Origin: Serinus canaria
Lineage: Eukaryota > Chordata > Aves > Passeriformes > Fringillidae
NCBI RefSeq assembly: GCF_022539315.1
Contig: NC_066316.1
Location: 4,603,501-4,667,500, forward strand
DNA length: 64,000 nucleotides
Reading direction: 5' to 3'
The translations under genes were made by a program, and so were the position numbers. Positions 40,701-55,700 of the stretch are shown here, one piece after another (within the stretch, counting starts at the first letter, position 1; every line of letters starts with the position of its first letter). The notes beneath the pieces are model-generated. The model ran no database searches, was not told the origin of the DNA, and saw only the letters and a program-made list of their open reading frames with translations.

Positions 40701-43700
40701 GGATCTTTGTCAGGAAGCAGAGTGCTAGATGTCCCTCTGCTCACAGGCATGTGCAGAAGAGGATCCCCACCCCTGCTCTCAGCAGGATTCACTTGTGGAT
40801 GGGAAGCATGTGTGGACACATCCTCTTTGCTTCTGTGGCCATGCAGATCCCGTGATCTTTGTCGCCTCCTTCCTGTCTGACACTACCCTTTGTCTTTCCT
40901 TCCGTTTTTTCGGTGCTGTCCCAGCATCCAGCAATCTGTTCATCCTTCCAGAGCTCGGTGTGGAGACCCCACAGCCGCCTGTTAAACACCACTTCTCACC
41001 TCCTTCCCACACTAACTGTGCTGTGTTTTGTGTCCAGTGCCATTCCCCTGGGTCTCTTCTTGCACCTCCGTGCTGTGCAAATGAGTTGATTTGTTAGAGG
41101 AGGGGGGAGGGCGCCTGGAGCCGCCTGACTCCCAGCGCTCTCTCCAGAACGAGATCCGTAAACTCGCCTACATGAAGCGCCGCAAGATGATCGAGGCCTT
41201 CAACCTGCTGAAGGAAGAGGAGGGAGAGCAGTTCGTAGTTCGGGAGGCCCGCTGGAAGCAGCTGGTCAAGCTGGTGGCTCCTGACACCAGCAATTCCCAC
41301 CGGGAGCTGCTGCTCCGCATCTCGGATGACGAGCAGAAAGGGTTCGTAGGTGAGCAGTGGGGACTGGGGAGGAGCCAGGACCCTGATCCTTCCAGGGGTT
41401 TGGCATTGGGATTTTTGATCTGTAATGGGCCCGGAGGGACTCAGAATCACAGTCATTGAGGGTGGGAAAGACCTCCAAGGTAGAGTCCAACCTGTGCCTG
41501 TTCTCCCCAGAGCACTGAGTGCCATTTCCAGTCCTTCCTTGAGCACCTCCAGGAATGGGGTTTCCAGGCCCCTCTTCCTGTTTCCCTCCAGATTCCTGGA
41601 GTCCCAAAAGGTTGTTGTTGCTGCCTGTGCTATGGCCCATGTCCCACACACTGTGAGTGGCCCTTCATGGCCGTTTGGTGTCAGGCTAAGCTCTCCATGG
41701 CATGTGGGCCCTCCCGTTCTCAGCAGAGGATGTGGAAAGCCTCCCTTGTTATCAGATGCAGTGTGGCTCCCCACACTGTCCTCTGGAGCAGGAATATCCG
41801 GAGAGATGGGTCACTCTCCTTGTTCTGAATCCTTCTGTGGTGGCTGTTGGCCCATGGCTCAAGCCACTTCCCCACGAATGGGGCGGAGAAGCTGCTTGAA
41901 TTCCAAGTTCAGCCTGTTGTGGTGGGTACCGCTCTGGGATTGGGTTTGCTGGGAGCAGAGACCGAGGAGCCCGGATAGCTGCAGCTCCTGCGGGCTCGGA
42001 TGTGCATTTAGCAGGCACAGTTTGTTTGCCATGAGACCAGGCTGACACTGACACTCTGCTGCAGACAAGAAGTCCTTCGTGCAGCTGGCAGACCTGCTCA
42101 ACATCCAGGTGGTGACGCTGAAGATCCGCAGGCACCCCCTGGCGCGCTGGGCGCCGGCGCTGTACGGATCTGCGCCCAGCCGGCTCCTGCGCGGCCTCGT
42201 GAGGCACAGGTGAGCTCTGCCAGGGCACAGGTGAGCTCTGACACGGCACAGGGCTCTCCTGGCTGTGCTGCTGGAGAGGAGAAACCCTCAGGGCTCTGCT
42301 GCTGCTCCTGGCCTGCCTTGGTCAGTGTGGAGGAACCAGCTGTGGCTGTGGGTGAGGCCCCGCTGCCTGAGCTGGGTTTTGCTGATGTCAGGCTCTGCTT
42401 TGTGTCCTGCCGTGCACTTAGATCTGCTCCTAGCTCAGCAGTCTCTGCTGCAGAGCTGTGTCCTGCTGCCTCATCAGCCCTGGGAGTTCTGGAGTTCTCT
42501 AGAGCTCTCTTTCACCCCTGAGCCTTCCCAGGATCCCATAATTGCTGAGGTTGTAAGGAACATCTAGGGATGGGCTAGTGGAACCCCCTGCTCCAAGCAA
42601 GGTCAGCCACAGTAGGGTACCCAGGGCTATCCTAGCTGGGTCTAGAGTATCCCCAAAGGATGGAGGCTCCATAACCTCTCTGCAACCCCTTCCAGTGCTT
42701 GGTCACCCCCAGTTAAAAAAAAAAACCCAAGCAACTTCTTTAAGTGGAAATTCCTCAATTTCAACTTGTGCCCCTTGCCTCTTGTGCTTCCACTGGATAT
42801 CACTGAGAAGAGTCTGGCTCCATCTTCCCTGCACCTTCCCATCAGGTATTTATGCACAGGAGCTGCTCCTGACCCTTCTTCCTGTCAGGCTGGACTACCC
42901 CAGCTCTCCCAACACATCACATTGCGGTGTCCTGTCATTCTGTCACTTCTGTGACCTTTCATGTGCTGGTTCTGTGTGTTCAGGCCTCTCTGGTACTGGG
43001 GAGCCCAGCTGACCCTGGTTCCTCCCTCAGCACCTCCAAGTGTGGCTGAGTAGGTGGGGAAAAATCACTTCCCTGGACCTGTTAGCCAAATTCTGTGTTG
43101 GACTTCAAGAGCAAAACTAAACTCTTCAGTGACTCCCCCCAGTTCTCAGCTTTGAGGAGAGCTGATGGGTAAAGAATTTTCGAGAGAGGAGGCAAAGAGC
43201 TCCTGAAATAACTGTGTGACTTTGGCCTTCTTGGGAGCTGCAGACTGATCTCTCTTGGTTCTTGCAGGGCTTTTGTTTGGACTTATGATGCCATCATCCT
43301 GATAAATGCTGTCTTCATTGCTCTGGACGAGGAAAGCCCCTACATTTCCTATGCAGAGTGGGTGTTCCTTGCTCTGTACATCATCGAGATCCTCCTCAAG
43401 GTCTACACTTATGAACCCAGGGAGTTCTTTGGCAAAACCCAGTTCTGGAACTGGTGAGTGGGCTGGAAGTTTGTGTGGAGTGTGGTGAGTGCTGTGCTCA
43501 GCTCCTCAAGCACTGAAAGGCTCTGAACTCCTGTGCCAGGGTGTGTTGAAGGTGAATCAGAGGTTGTTGTGACAAAGCTCTCCCATGTGCCCGTAGCCTG
43601 AGCTGGCCCAGGGCTGCCTGGCCCTGATGTGAGGAGCAGGGGTCACTCCTTGTTAAACCCCACTCCTGTCCCTGTCCCCCAAAATCTAACAGCAGTGCCT

Positions 43701-46700
43701 TCCCTCGTGCCAGGTTTGACACTCTCATCATCTTTGCTGCCCTGACTGCAACGATTCTCAATGCCACCCTCAAGTCCAGTAAGTGCAGCTTGAGCAGCCT
43801 GCATGCCTTGGGAATCTTGGTGTCCTCTCCAGCCTTCTGCCAGCACCTCAGGCTTGAGAGGCTTTGTGACCAGACAAGGAATTTCTAAGAACTAACCCAG
43901 TCTTCCTCTTTTTATTTCTTTTTTTTTTTTTTAGCTCCCTTTTGTAGTGTTTAACAAGGACACAATCGTAACAAATGAAAGAATTTTATCTAAACACCTC
44001 CCTGCTTTGTTTTCATAATAAAACCATCTTTGTTCTTTTTTCAGCCATGAAGTACAACAGCCAGCAGATCCTGGACATTGTGTTCATCCTGAGAGTCCTC
44101 AGGCTGATCCGGATTGTTGACAGCATTCAGAGGTGGGGAGGAAAGCGGGCTGGGAGGTGGTTTGGGGGGAGGGGTGCTCTGTGCCAGAGGAGGTGCTCCG
44201 TGTGCCCACACTGACCATGGCCATGCCACAGAGCTTCCCAAGGCCTTCTCCCAGCCTGCTGGGATGGGCCCAGTGGCTGCAGCCTCTCTGGAGGCTTTCT
44301 CTGGGGACGTGGGGAGTGTGGGTGGCCCGGGTGTGACAATGGTGTGACAGTGACCAGCGTGGGCTCCCTGCAGGTTCCAGGTGATCATGAACACCCTGAT
44401 AAACATCGTCCCGACCATGCTGACTTTTGGTGGGCTCACTCTGGTAAGAAATCCCGGTGTGTTGGCTGAAAGCACTCCAGTTTCACAGAAGTGTGTCATA
44501 AATCTCACGCTCATGCTGTTTCCAAGGGGATAAATGCAATTCCCTGGATGGCAGGCCCCTGGAACTGTAAGTACCCGTTTGAGTCGTGGCCATTGTGCAA
44601 GCGAAGGGCTGCATTCCTGCTTTTTCCTGGATCAGGGCATCCTCCTTGGATCCGTGGGGTGTTCTGGCAGCCTGGGCTTTGCATCATAAGGAATCAAATC
44701 ATGGTTTGGGCAAGAGGCTGAATGAGAAACCTGGATTCCAGATGATTTCCTAAAATGAGCTGCTGTTGTGATTGGGAATATTTCCTATCCGTGTATTTGT
44801 CGTTCTTGGCTAATTATTCCTGCTTGGTGATTGCTGTTGGGTGGCTTGGGGCTCTTGGAGTCTGTGCTGCCCTCCAGCCCCTTGCTGTGCCTGTGGAAAC
44901 TGGAAAACCTGTTGGGGTGCTGAGCTTGCCCTGGGGCTTGCAGCTTGCTGGAGAAGCAGGTGATGGGGTTTCTCTTCCCAGGTTGTGTATTGTGTGTTTG
45001 CTATCGTTGGCATGGAGTTATTCCACGGGAAAATCCAGTACTTCCCAGCCAACTCAAATGCTCCTCACGCCCTGGAGTGTGGGAATCCAGCTCTCAAGGA
45101 TTCCCTGTTTGCCCGTGGGAAGTACTGCAAGAACAACTTCAACAACTTCGCCTCGTCCTTCATCGTCCTCATGGAGCTCACTGTGGTCAACCAGTGGCAC
45201 GATATCCTTGGTGGGGCACGTTCCCAGCTGGATCCTTGGGACATTTCCTGGGTTTCTGGTTCCTCCCTCAGCTCCTCCTTTCCTCTTTTCCCTTAACTCC
45301 CTCTCCACTCTTTGCCAATGGATTTGCCAACGTGACAGCTCAGCCTGCCAAGCTCTACTTCATCGCCTTCCACATTGTGATGGTGATAATCATTGTCAAG
45401 TACGTTTTTGGGGTGATTTCCTCTGCTTTGGATGGAAAAGGGGATCTGCCCCTGTCAGGGCACTGCTGGTGGGTGCTGGGGTCACCCACTGGAGACAGAT
45501 GGGACGTGTCTAAAGGGACCCACTGTGTGGTGGTGTTTGCAGGGGTCCCGGGACGAGGGAGGAGACGAGAATCTTGACTCCGTGTTTCAGATTTACTGTT
45601 TTATTATATGTATTACATTAAAATAAAATTGTATATCAAAACTACACTAAGGAATAGAAGAAAGGACTTCATCAGAAGGCTAGCAAGGAAAGGAATGGAA
45701 TGATAAAACAAGCTGGTGACTCTCAGAGTCTGAGCCAGCTCACTGTGATTGGTCATTAACCAAAGATGCACCTGTTGCATTCCACATCAGCAGATAATCA
45801 TTGTTTTTCTTTTCCTCTGAGGCTTCTCAGGAGAAGAGTCCTGGCAAAGGGATTTTTCAGAAAATATCATGGCAACACCCCTGGGTGCTGCTCTAACCTG
45901 GAGGGGATGGAGCACTTTCCCTGGAGGGGAATGAGCCTGGGCACTCTGGGACAGTCAGTGCCAGGGAGGAAATGCTGTCTCAGTTCTGCTCCTTGTTTCT
46001 TTCAGCATCTTCGTGTCGTTCATCCTGGAAGCTTTCTTTGTGGAGTACTCCCTGGAGAAGAGTGAAGTGGAAACTGCCATCGAGCAGAAAATCCAGGAGC
46101 TGGGAATGGGAGTTCAAGAGTAAGCCCCCAAATGTACCCAGGCTGGATGTGGCCAGTTTGGCACCACTGATGAGGGAAAACCACCCTCTGTGTCGGGGTG
46201 TGAGCTGACATTCTCCTTCCTTGTCACAAAGTTCTGGCTCATCTTCCTGAAAAATGGAGATTCCTCTTCCCTCTCTTGAAGTTCTGGCTCCTCTGCTGGC
46301 TCAGGTGCCAGTAGAAGGCCACTGGTGTTGGCTTTGCTGCCTCCTGTGGCTCTTCCAGCTGGGAATTCCAGCCCAGAGGACAGGAAAGATGCTGGAAAAT
46401 AACCCCATGGCTGGTGCTTGTCCTGTCCCACTGAGAACCCATCACTGCTGGGCTCCCAGGGTGGGATGTGAGCCCTTCCCAGGGTAATTCCTGGCCTTGC
46501 TGTGCAGGGATGAGCTCCAGCACGAACAGCTCCTTGACAACATGGAGAGTGCAGAGCACGAGCTCGAGGGGGAAGGTGGAGCCAAGCCACAGAGCAAAGG
46601 GCTGGTCTTCAAAATTGCCTCCAAACGTAAGTGTGACCCTCCAGGGCATCCAGGCCCAGGGCTCCCAGCTGTTCCTGGGGAAGCTCCCAATCCCTGCTGC

Positions 46701-49700
46701 TCCCTTGGGGCTTTAAAAGCAGCTAAACCCCACCTGGAAACTTTGGCACAGCGGTGGACATGTGATATTTGTTGTCTGTTTTTACTTCTCTAGCATCTTC
46801 TCCTCTCCCACCTCAGCCCTTGGGTGTTCCTTGTCTTCAGTAGCTCCCTCTGGAGACACTGCCCTGCTGGCCGAGGTCCTGTTTTCCTTCCTCCTTCCTC
46901 TGTGGGCTTTGCATTCCTGCTGCCTGGGATCCTTCCTTCTGGCTCGGTGATTGCTTCCCTCCTTCTCCTGGCTTTCCTGCTGTACCTCAGCTTTCCACTG
47001 TGTGGGAACAGAAGGGCTTAAAATCCCAAATAATGGCCTTACCTTCAAGAAGGGCTCGGAGTACTGAAAGTGGATGGGATGGGACAGAGGGAATGTAATT
47101 TGGGGGATTTTCTTGCCTGTTTGAAGGTGTCCAGAGGAGCACATCTGGTGCTCATAGGGCCTTTTTTTGTCCCCCCAGGATACAGGACAGTGGATGCTCT
47201 GCTCCAGCGCATGTTCGAGGCAGAGATTCCCCTGGAGGAGGAAGGCCCTTCCTTTGAAGAGATCCTGAACTTGTCCCCCACCTCGGCTGTTCCCAGGAGC
47301 CCGAGTTCCGAGAGTGCAGCCTGAGGGGGGAGGATCAGGGAATGGAGCTCATTCCCGGCTGTCCAGGTGCTCCCTGGCTGCTCCCACGCGTGGGGCCCGG
47401 GTGACACGGTGGGAACAAACAGCTCTGTCCTGTAAAGGAGCTTCATCTCATGTAAAGTCCCATATAAACCTCTGGAATGCGGGCAGGAGTCGGAGCCTCC
47501 GGCCGTGCCCGGGCTGGGACGGGGCCGCGGGCAGTATGTTATGGAATAACTCCTTCTTGTAACTGGAATTGTATCGCAGCACTTTTATATGCAGCTCTGG
47601 AGCGCTGTACGCTGAATGAAGCAGCTCTTTAGCACAATAAATTCAGCAGTTTGGAAAAACGATGGAATAGCTCCGAGTTAATGAGGGGAGAGGGTTGCGG
47701 CTGCTGCATGATAACGTGTGGGGCTTGGAGGTGGAAATGAGGAGGGGGGAGAGGAGTGGGGGCAGCTCCTCGCTCCCAGGGCGCTGCCCAGCCTTTCCCT
47801 TTTCCCAATTCCTCCTTTCTTTCCTCATTTCCCTCGGGCCTGGCCCCGGGGCGCCGTCCAGCGGCCGCGGCGGGAACTGCACCCACGGAGGGCGGTGTTT
47901 CCTGTGTGATTGATGGGGCCAACGGCCAATGGGGAATGCAGTGCGGGCCGAGGGCTGGCCAATGGGGAATGCAGTGGGGGCCGAGGGCTGGCCAATGGGG
48001 AGGCGGTGCGGGGCCGCGCGCGGCCAGTTTGAATCGGCGGGAGCGGTTGGGCATGGACGAGTCCGGGCGGTGAGCGGGGAAAGGGATAACGGGATAGCGG
48101 GATGGATAACGGGATACCGGAATAGCGGGATGGGGAGCGGGATCGGTGGGTGCTCCGGAGCTGTGCGAGTGGCCAAGAGGCGCTGTGGGGGTGGCAGAGC
48201 CTCCTCCCACCCCGGGCGCTTCCCAGCCTCCCTGATCCCAGATTCCCTGACCCGGCGTTTTCCCTGCAGGAATTACGAGGCTCAGATCCGGAACTACCGC
48301 GGGCCCGACCCGCTGGAGCCGTGGGACAGGTGAGCGTTGGGCCTGGCTGGGGTGCCCCATCCCGGCCCGGGATCTGCCCCTTCCCGGGCTCGGAGCTGAC
48401 CCTGGAACGGTTCCAGGTACCTGCAGTGGGCGGAGGGATGTCTCCCTCTCCAAGAGAAGCAGAGGCGCTGGCCCGAGCTCCTGGAGAAGCTGGTGGAGCA
48501 GTTCGTGAGCGACAAGCGGTACCAGCAGGACCCGCGGTTCTTGCGCTACTGCGTCAAGCTGGTGGGTACAGCCGCGGTTCTCTGGGAATTCCATTATCCT
48601 CATCTGTTCACACCGCGGTTCTGGCACTGCGCAGAGCTTGGGGAGGAGCGGGAGGCCTTAGGAATTCTGATCCTCTGCAGGGCAGGGGGATGAGAAAAAA
48701 GCAAGAGCGTGATTTTTAAGCTGTGTAGCTTGGGGAGATTTGCCTGAAGTTCTCTGATACTTTTCTCTTGTGATGACGAGGAAACTCTTGTTGTGCAGGC
48801 AGAGTTCATCTCTTCCCCCAGCCAGTACTTTGAGTACCTGCACGGGCAGGGAATCGGAGCCAGGAGCTCGGATTTCTACCTGGCCTGGGCTCAGCTGCTG
48901 CTCAAGGAGGGAAACGTGCAGGGAGCAGCAGCCGTGCTCCAAAAAGGGCTCCTCAACCAGGCACAGCCCCGGGAGAACCTGCAGCAGCTCCACTGGTAAC
49001 TCTGGGGCCTCTTCTGCTCGTTTACTCAGTGCTCATAATTACTCATAATTAACCACGGGTAGCATGGTTGGTTTTTTTTTTTTTTTTTTTAATTATTTTT
49101 TAAATTTTTTTTTTTCAGCGTTCTTATTTTTGGTAAAGGGAGGTTTAAACTTAATAATGTTTCTTTGCTGTTGAATATTTATTGGGTGTTCTGGGATGGA
49201 TGTTAAAAAAAAATATATCCCAGAGTGAAGCAGATCCTTGAGCTGAGTCTTGGAGTTAAGCATTTAGTTCTGGGAAGATAAATGCAAAAGGCCAAAAGCA
49301 AAATTTAATATAAAACATAAAGGCAATACCCAATTCTGTTCTCCTACTGCCTCTTGAAGGCTGTTTTAGTTTTGCAGTCGTGGAGATGTCCATACACAGT
49401 AAAAATCTTGCTTTTCATTGTTGCATTTCATTGTATTCATTGTACAAGGATATCCAAGATTGCTGGGAGGTGGGGAAGGGTGAGGGACAGGGGATTTCAC
49501 GGCAATAACTGAGGGGTTTTTTGCACTTTAGCTCCCTGCAGAGTTATGATCCTCGGAATCCTCCTTTGCAAGGTGAGGATGAAGTCTACTGTTTGATCTG
49601 TAGCTCCTCTAAATGAATTTTTTACCTCAATGAGTGAATTTTGTCACTAAAAAAAAACAAATTCCCCGTAGAAATCACTTTATTTTTCCTCTTTATATGA

Positions 49701-52700
49701 AAAATCCTTAAGGGCAATGTATTCAAAACGAGTTATTAATTTTCCACTGTTTCAACTTAATCAAAATTCACAAAGGAGCAAACAATTTTCACTCATTATT
49801 GAGTAGAAAATGCTTATATCATATTTTCTGTCCCAGACCCTGCTGCTGTGAAACCACTCCAGACTTCCCATGCTGCAAATCAAATGGCTCCTCCAAAAGG
49901 GGTTTCAAGCCCTAATCCCTGCAAAACTCAGGTAAAGCATGAATTACTTGGGAGAGATGTTTCATGAAGAGTTGGGTTGGTGAGCTTGGCTGAACAGGGC
50001 AGACTGACTGTGTCTGCTGTATCTCAAAACTGACACGGAGCTGATATTGCTGCTGGGATGCTTGCAGCAGGAAAACATCTCCATGGGAATGCCTCATCTG
50101 GGAAGCACTGGGACACACCCAGTGGCCTGTCACATTCCCAGAATCACAGGAATAATATTAGCAGTGGATTATGTGCCAGCTGTGCTGCTTGAACTTAATT
50201 TATTTTTTGTGTTTTATTTCCCTGCTTTAGGGTCTAGATGCTGCCGGTTCTCAGTCCTGTGCTGCTGGAAAAGAAGTGTAAGTGGTTGGGTGGCCCTTCC
50301 AAAGTCCCTCTGTGAGCAAGCCAGCTCTGTCCTGGGACAAACCCCCCAGGCCTGGCCCTCTTCTCCCTCTCCCTCCCAGGAACTACATCACCTACATCTC
50401 CAAGTCCGAGGTTGCTCCGAAGCCGCCGTCGGGCGCCGCGGGCTGGGAGCAGGTCCCCATGTACGACAAGAACCTGCTCCTGTGCCCGGGCTCCGAGCTC
50501 TCCTTCGAGGAGCTGAGGGCCAAGAGATACTTCAGGAAATATGAGCTCCTCAGGAGGCAGCAGGCACTGGGTATCCTCCTTTTCCCAGCTCTCCAAAGGG
50601 CCCTTTCCCGGTCAAGCTCACGCCTCGGGCTTCTTGTGTCCGTGCCACGTCAGTGGTGTCTCTCCTGAGGAGGCACAGAGAGCCACCAGCACACATAGAT
50701 CCATTTAACCTGATTGTTTGTGGCCACACAGACCACGTGTACTCATCCAGTCTCACTGTTTGATCCTTAGAGGAGGAGCAGAAAGACTCCATGAGGAAAA
50801 AGGAGTCGGCAGTCCTGGAGCTCCAAGCCCTGCAGCAGAAGCTGGACCAGCTCACCCAGCTCTCCCGGAGCCTGGAGGAAACGAGACTGGAACCAGCAGC
50901 TGAGCCAAGCCAGAGGGTGGTGAGTGGTTCTGGGATGGACAGGAAGGCTCTGCCTGGGCTTATCCCCAAAATCCAGCCATGCTGTAGGAGCCAGGGTTGG
51001 TTTTTCCCTGGTGTGAGGCTGCAGCTGGGCTCTGCTGCTCCATGCAGAGCAAGGTGTGAGCCTGAGCTGCCCAATCTTCCTGGATGTGATAAACCCCCCT
51101 CAGGGGGCTTAGAGAGTGTACAAAGCTGAGCCACAGCTTTCACCAGCTCCAGGAGGTGCCTGCAGGCTTATTCCAGAGCCCAAAAATGGGCTGAATTCTT
51201 CCTGGGAATGCAGCCTTCAAACTGGGATGGGCTCAGCTCATCCAGGGCATGTCACAGATCCAGACAGACACCACGCTCTGGCTCTGGGCTTTATTCAGAG
51301 CTTATTGCAAAAAGGAAGGAAGAGGGGGGGGAAAAATAGGAGTAAAAATGTGCTTGATATGTTTTCCTAAGAGAGCAGTGGAATGGGATCTTTCTCCAGT
51401 CTGGAGGCTGAGGCTGCAACACCAGCGTGGAAAACCTAGCACAGCTTGCAACCCCCAGATTTTAAAGGTTTCACCCTGAACTGTGGCTTTGCTTCTCCAC
51501 AGTTTAGCTTGAGATGCAGCTAGAAGTTCTCTCAGGTTCTGGGCATGTGGAACTAACAGGAAAAATGGGAATGGCTGTACTTGGGGGCAGCCTAAAGGTT
51601 CTGTTATATTCTGCTCATGTGGAGCTGGTGGAGAGAAGGGAATGGCTGCATCTGGGGGAGTTGGGGTGTCACAGAACACTTCTCATCCCTAAAGGTGCCC
51701 CCGTCTGTGAGGCCCAGCTCATCCCACATCCCAGGGAGCTGGATGACGCCTGCTCCAGGGCTGGATGTGCCAAAGGGCCAAGCTCTGGTGCCTGAGCAGC
51801 CCCAATTCCAGGCTCCCACCCTGCGGCCAGCGAAGCCCCTTGGCAGCCACGTCCCAAGCACCTCCCCCTGGGAAGCACCGGAGGAGAAGGACCCAGCTGG
51901 AGCTCGGGCAGAGCCTGGGGAGCTCCAGAAGAGTTTGCTGCACCCTGCCTTCAGTGCTGCTCCAGCTCAGGAACGGGCTGGTCCTGGCCCTCGGAGCACG
52001 GGAGAACTGTGAGTGTCAGCAGGCTCCCCCCTCTCTGCAGTTGTGTCCTCAGGCTCCTCCAGAATTGGCTGAAAAGGAGCCTTTCTTCTCCTGCTGGGAA
52101 AAAAATACCTGACCTGAAACCACTCTTTATTAAACTTAGATCAAACTTGGTCCTCATGGCCACGTTTAATTCCTTTCACCCTGTGGTTTAATTGCAGTGA
52201 GAGGAAATTTGGTGTGTAATGCCTGGAATAAAACCCAGGAAGTGCTCTGCTCCTGCAGATGCCACTCCAAGGTCTCCGAGAAAGATAAAAAGTGCTGGTA
52301 CTTCTCTCCTGCACTTTTGCTGGGGGACTTGGCCACAAAACGGGGGGGAGCAGAGGGGGAAACCCAGGCTGGCAAAGCAAGGGAGGCTCAGTGGGCTTGG
52401 CCAATGTGGGAACAGTTGTTCCCTCATATTCTGGAATTCCTTGGAGGCAAACTGTGTCCAAGGAGAGCTTTTAATGCATTTTAACCTTTTTAAAGGACTC
52501 TGCTGGCTCCCAGGTTATTGGCAGCTGTAGGAGAAACTTTCCAGGGCGATCTTTATTAAAGGACCTCTCCCTTCATTGAAAAGGAGATTAAAAAGGGATT
52601 TCAGTAGCTTTCATTCCAAGGTAATGTTGTGACTCTTTCTTCTGAAGGTCCCCTAACAAAGGATCCACTGGATTAACTCCTGCTGTGGATGTGAAGGAAG

Positions 52701-55700
52701 GTAAGGAACCTTTGGATGGGGACTGGTGCCATTGGTGTGGCTGCTCCCAGCTGGGAATCATCAACTGTCTGTGGACACCAGTTCCAACCCTGGCAAAGCT
52801 TCCTGACTTCCCAGCCTTCATCCCTGCATGTGTGTGCAGGGTCTCTCTATCCCTTCCATGGAACATGGATGCAGTCCCTGTTCCCATGTTCTGAGCAGTT
52901 CCTTTTGGAGCATGGCTGGGAATCACTCTTTGTCCTCGCTGCCTTCCTGCTTCACTTTCTGTGTCAGCATAGAGCATTCCTGGGAATTGCAGATGGATTC
53001 CTTGGAAGCCACCCAGCTGTCCCAGGTCCCTCTTGGCCTCCAGGGCAGCCTCCCTTGGGAGTCTGCCACGCAAATCTCTGAGCAAGCCAAAATCTCTCCC
53101 CAAATTCTGTGTCGCTGCTGCTCCTTTTGTTTACTTCCCTCACTAATATTTTGCTGGAATGCTCATAAACAATCCCAGGCTCCTTCAGGAATGATCCTGC
53201 CCTTGTGTTTTCCAGCCTCCAGAGTTGGGAATTCCTCCTTTGCCTATGGGAATGCTTCCCAGGCCACGCCCAACACCTCGCTGGGAGGAGCAATGGGGAC
53301 GACAACGCCCTTCAAGGTGCAGCCATCACCCACGGTCCACACGAAGGAAGCCTTGGGTAAGGTCTGGAATAAAGTTTTCCTTCCCCTGGAATCCCTGGGA
53401 TCTTCCCTGGGAGTGTTAGTGGAGCCTTTTCTAGCCAAGGGAGCTGCTCAGGGATGGGCATGTGCACCATCCAAGGAGGAAAATAACATTACATCATTAA
53501 CTGGGATTATCTGGGTGACCCAAAACTTCTGACCAGACACTGATGTTTTAACAGCATCCCAGCAGTTCCTGGATAAATCACTGCCAGGCATCTCTGGGAG
53601 TGTGTTGGCTGAGCTGCTTTGCCAGGGAATCCTGTTGGGGAGGTGAAGATCTAATCCACACTAATTTGGAAGTTCACAGTCAGCTCTGCTCCATGCTGAG
53701 CTGAATAAAAATGGGGAACAAATCCAAACCCCCAAAGCCTGTGGCACTCATTAGTCCTACAAATTGCTAAGTTTTCCAAAAATCTGAGAAATTAAAGGAG
53801 AATTTGCTCTCTCAGGGAACTTGGAATTTCCCCTTGGAGAGGGAATAAAAAGGGAATAAAATGACCAAGTTGTGTGTTGGCCAAATTGGCCCTTCCTGGG
53901 TCTGATCAGTTGTCTGAGGTGTTTAAATGCAAGAGGGAGGAATAACTGGTTATTGACTGCTGACAAAATTATAAGAATACAATTAATTGGCTTTTAAGGC
54001 TGTTAGAGTTAATTGGCATTTGATTTGGCTACTACACAATGGGAGGACCTCTGAAAATTTCTTTTTCTGGGAGTGTTATTCCTTCACTATTTATTGCTTT
54101 GTATTTCTTTCTTTCTTAGGAGTTCTCATGGATATGTTCCAAACACCCTTCTTGCCTGAGCCGTCTCCCCTGGAAGACAGTGAGGAACAATTTGAAGCCT
54201 TTTGCAGAAAAAGTGGTGTGTGCTCTTTGTTTTCCCAGTCCATGGAATTCCATCCTTTATTTCCCATTGGCACCTCCCACCAGCCCTTGCTGTAGGAGTT
54301 GAGCCAGTCTGAAACCCAGGGGCTTCACAAGAGTGAGCAGGGAGAGATTTCACATCTGGGGTTGGGCTGGAAAAATCTTCTTTCCAAGAGTTTATGGGAA
54401 AGGTGATTGGAGTGGGAATTGTGCAGGTGCAGCTGGATGGAGCCCTGAGCACCACGTGCCTGGAGAGGGGGGAGAAGGTGGCTGTGTAAATAATCTTTAT
54501 TGGGTGGAGATAACAGGGGTTATCTTTTATTTTCAGAGCCTGGTGGGTGTTTGAAAACTAGCATTGCTGTCCCTGCCACTCCTGCCTTTGCCATCTTTGA
54601 GGATGAGGAGGAGAAGGAGAATGGAGGGTAAGGAGGGAAAAGGGAGCAGCTGAGCTCAGCTCCTTAAAAATCAGGGGAAAAATCGATCCCATTCCATGGG
54701 ACTTGGCTGTGGCTGTGCCAGGATACATCTGGTGGCAGCTGCCTGGAGTGGCAGGAGAAAAGCAGGAGTTGCTGCTCTGGGATTGCACAACTTCCCTGTT
54801 TGGACAGTGCTTGGGAGGGCTCGGACAGTGCCTCCATTCCCTGCGGAATTTGGGTATAACTCCGAGCTGCTGCAGCTTCTCCAAGTGGCTGCAAATGGGG
54901 CTCCTAAAATAAAAACTAAAAATTCAAGTTAAAACCAACCAACCTTGGTTGTGACCACTGTGCCTGGGTTTGAAGGCTCCTGGGGAAAAGCTGTTCTGAA
55001 GTTCTGGGTCATTTTTCAGGATCCCACAGCACAAGAACAAACCAGAGGAGCCCAGAACTTTTGGAGAGCATCCCTTGACTGACTGTGCAGCAGAAGTGAG
55101 TGGTGATCCTGCAGGGAATAGCCTTGGAAGTGGGTTATGCACTTGGGAGGGTTACCACAGTGGCTGGATTCACCTCTGCTCTATCCCAATCCCATAATAT
55201 TCCTAGGAATGATGCCTGCTGGAAGCTGGATACTTCTTCCCATTTGTTGAGGGTTTTTGATTGTTGATTGACATAAAATTGATGGAGAACTCAAATGTGG
55301 GGAGTTGGCATCAGTTTGGGGGAAAAAAGAGACATTTCATCTTCCTGCAGCCACCTTGCAGCTTCCATAGCCAAGGAAATGGGTAAAACTGGGATAGAAG
55401 AGATCCCTCCCCATGGGATTGGCTTTTCCAGGCTCCCACAGCAATTTCTGGTGGTCTGGCATTTTGCTGTGGCTTTGACTATTACCAACATTCAGACCTA
55501 GTCTCAAACTATGGAAACGTGGGATTTTGTTTATATTTCAGGATAATTTTGATGGTTTCATTTCAAATCTTGATTCTTTTTGTTTTTCCTGCCTAGGAAG
55601 AAACAGGGACCACGGAATTCCTGCGGGATGATTACACGGTGTGGAATGGCCCCTGCAGCAACAAAGCCCTGGCTGCCAGTCCAGACAACACCAGGGATTT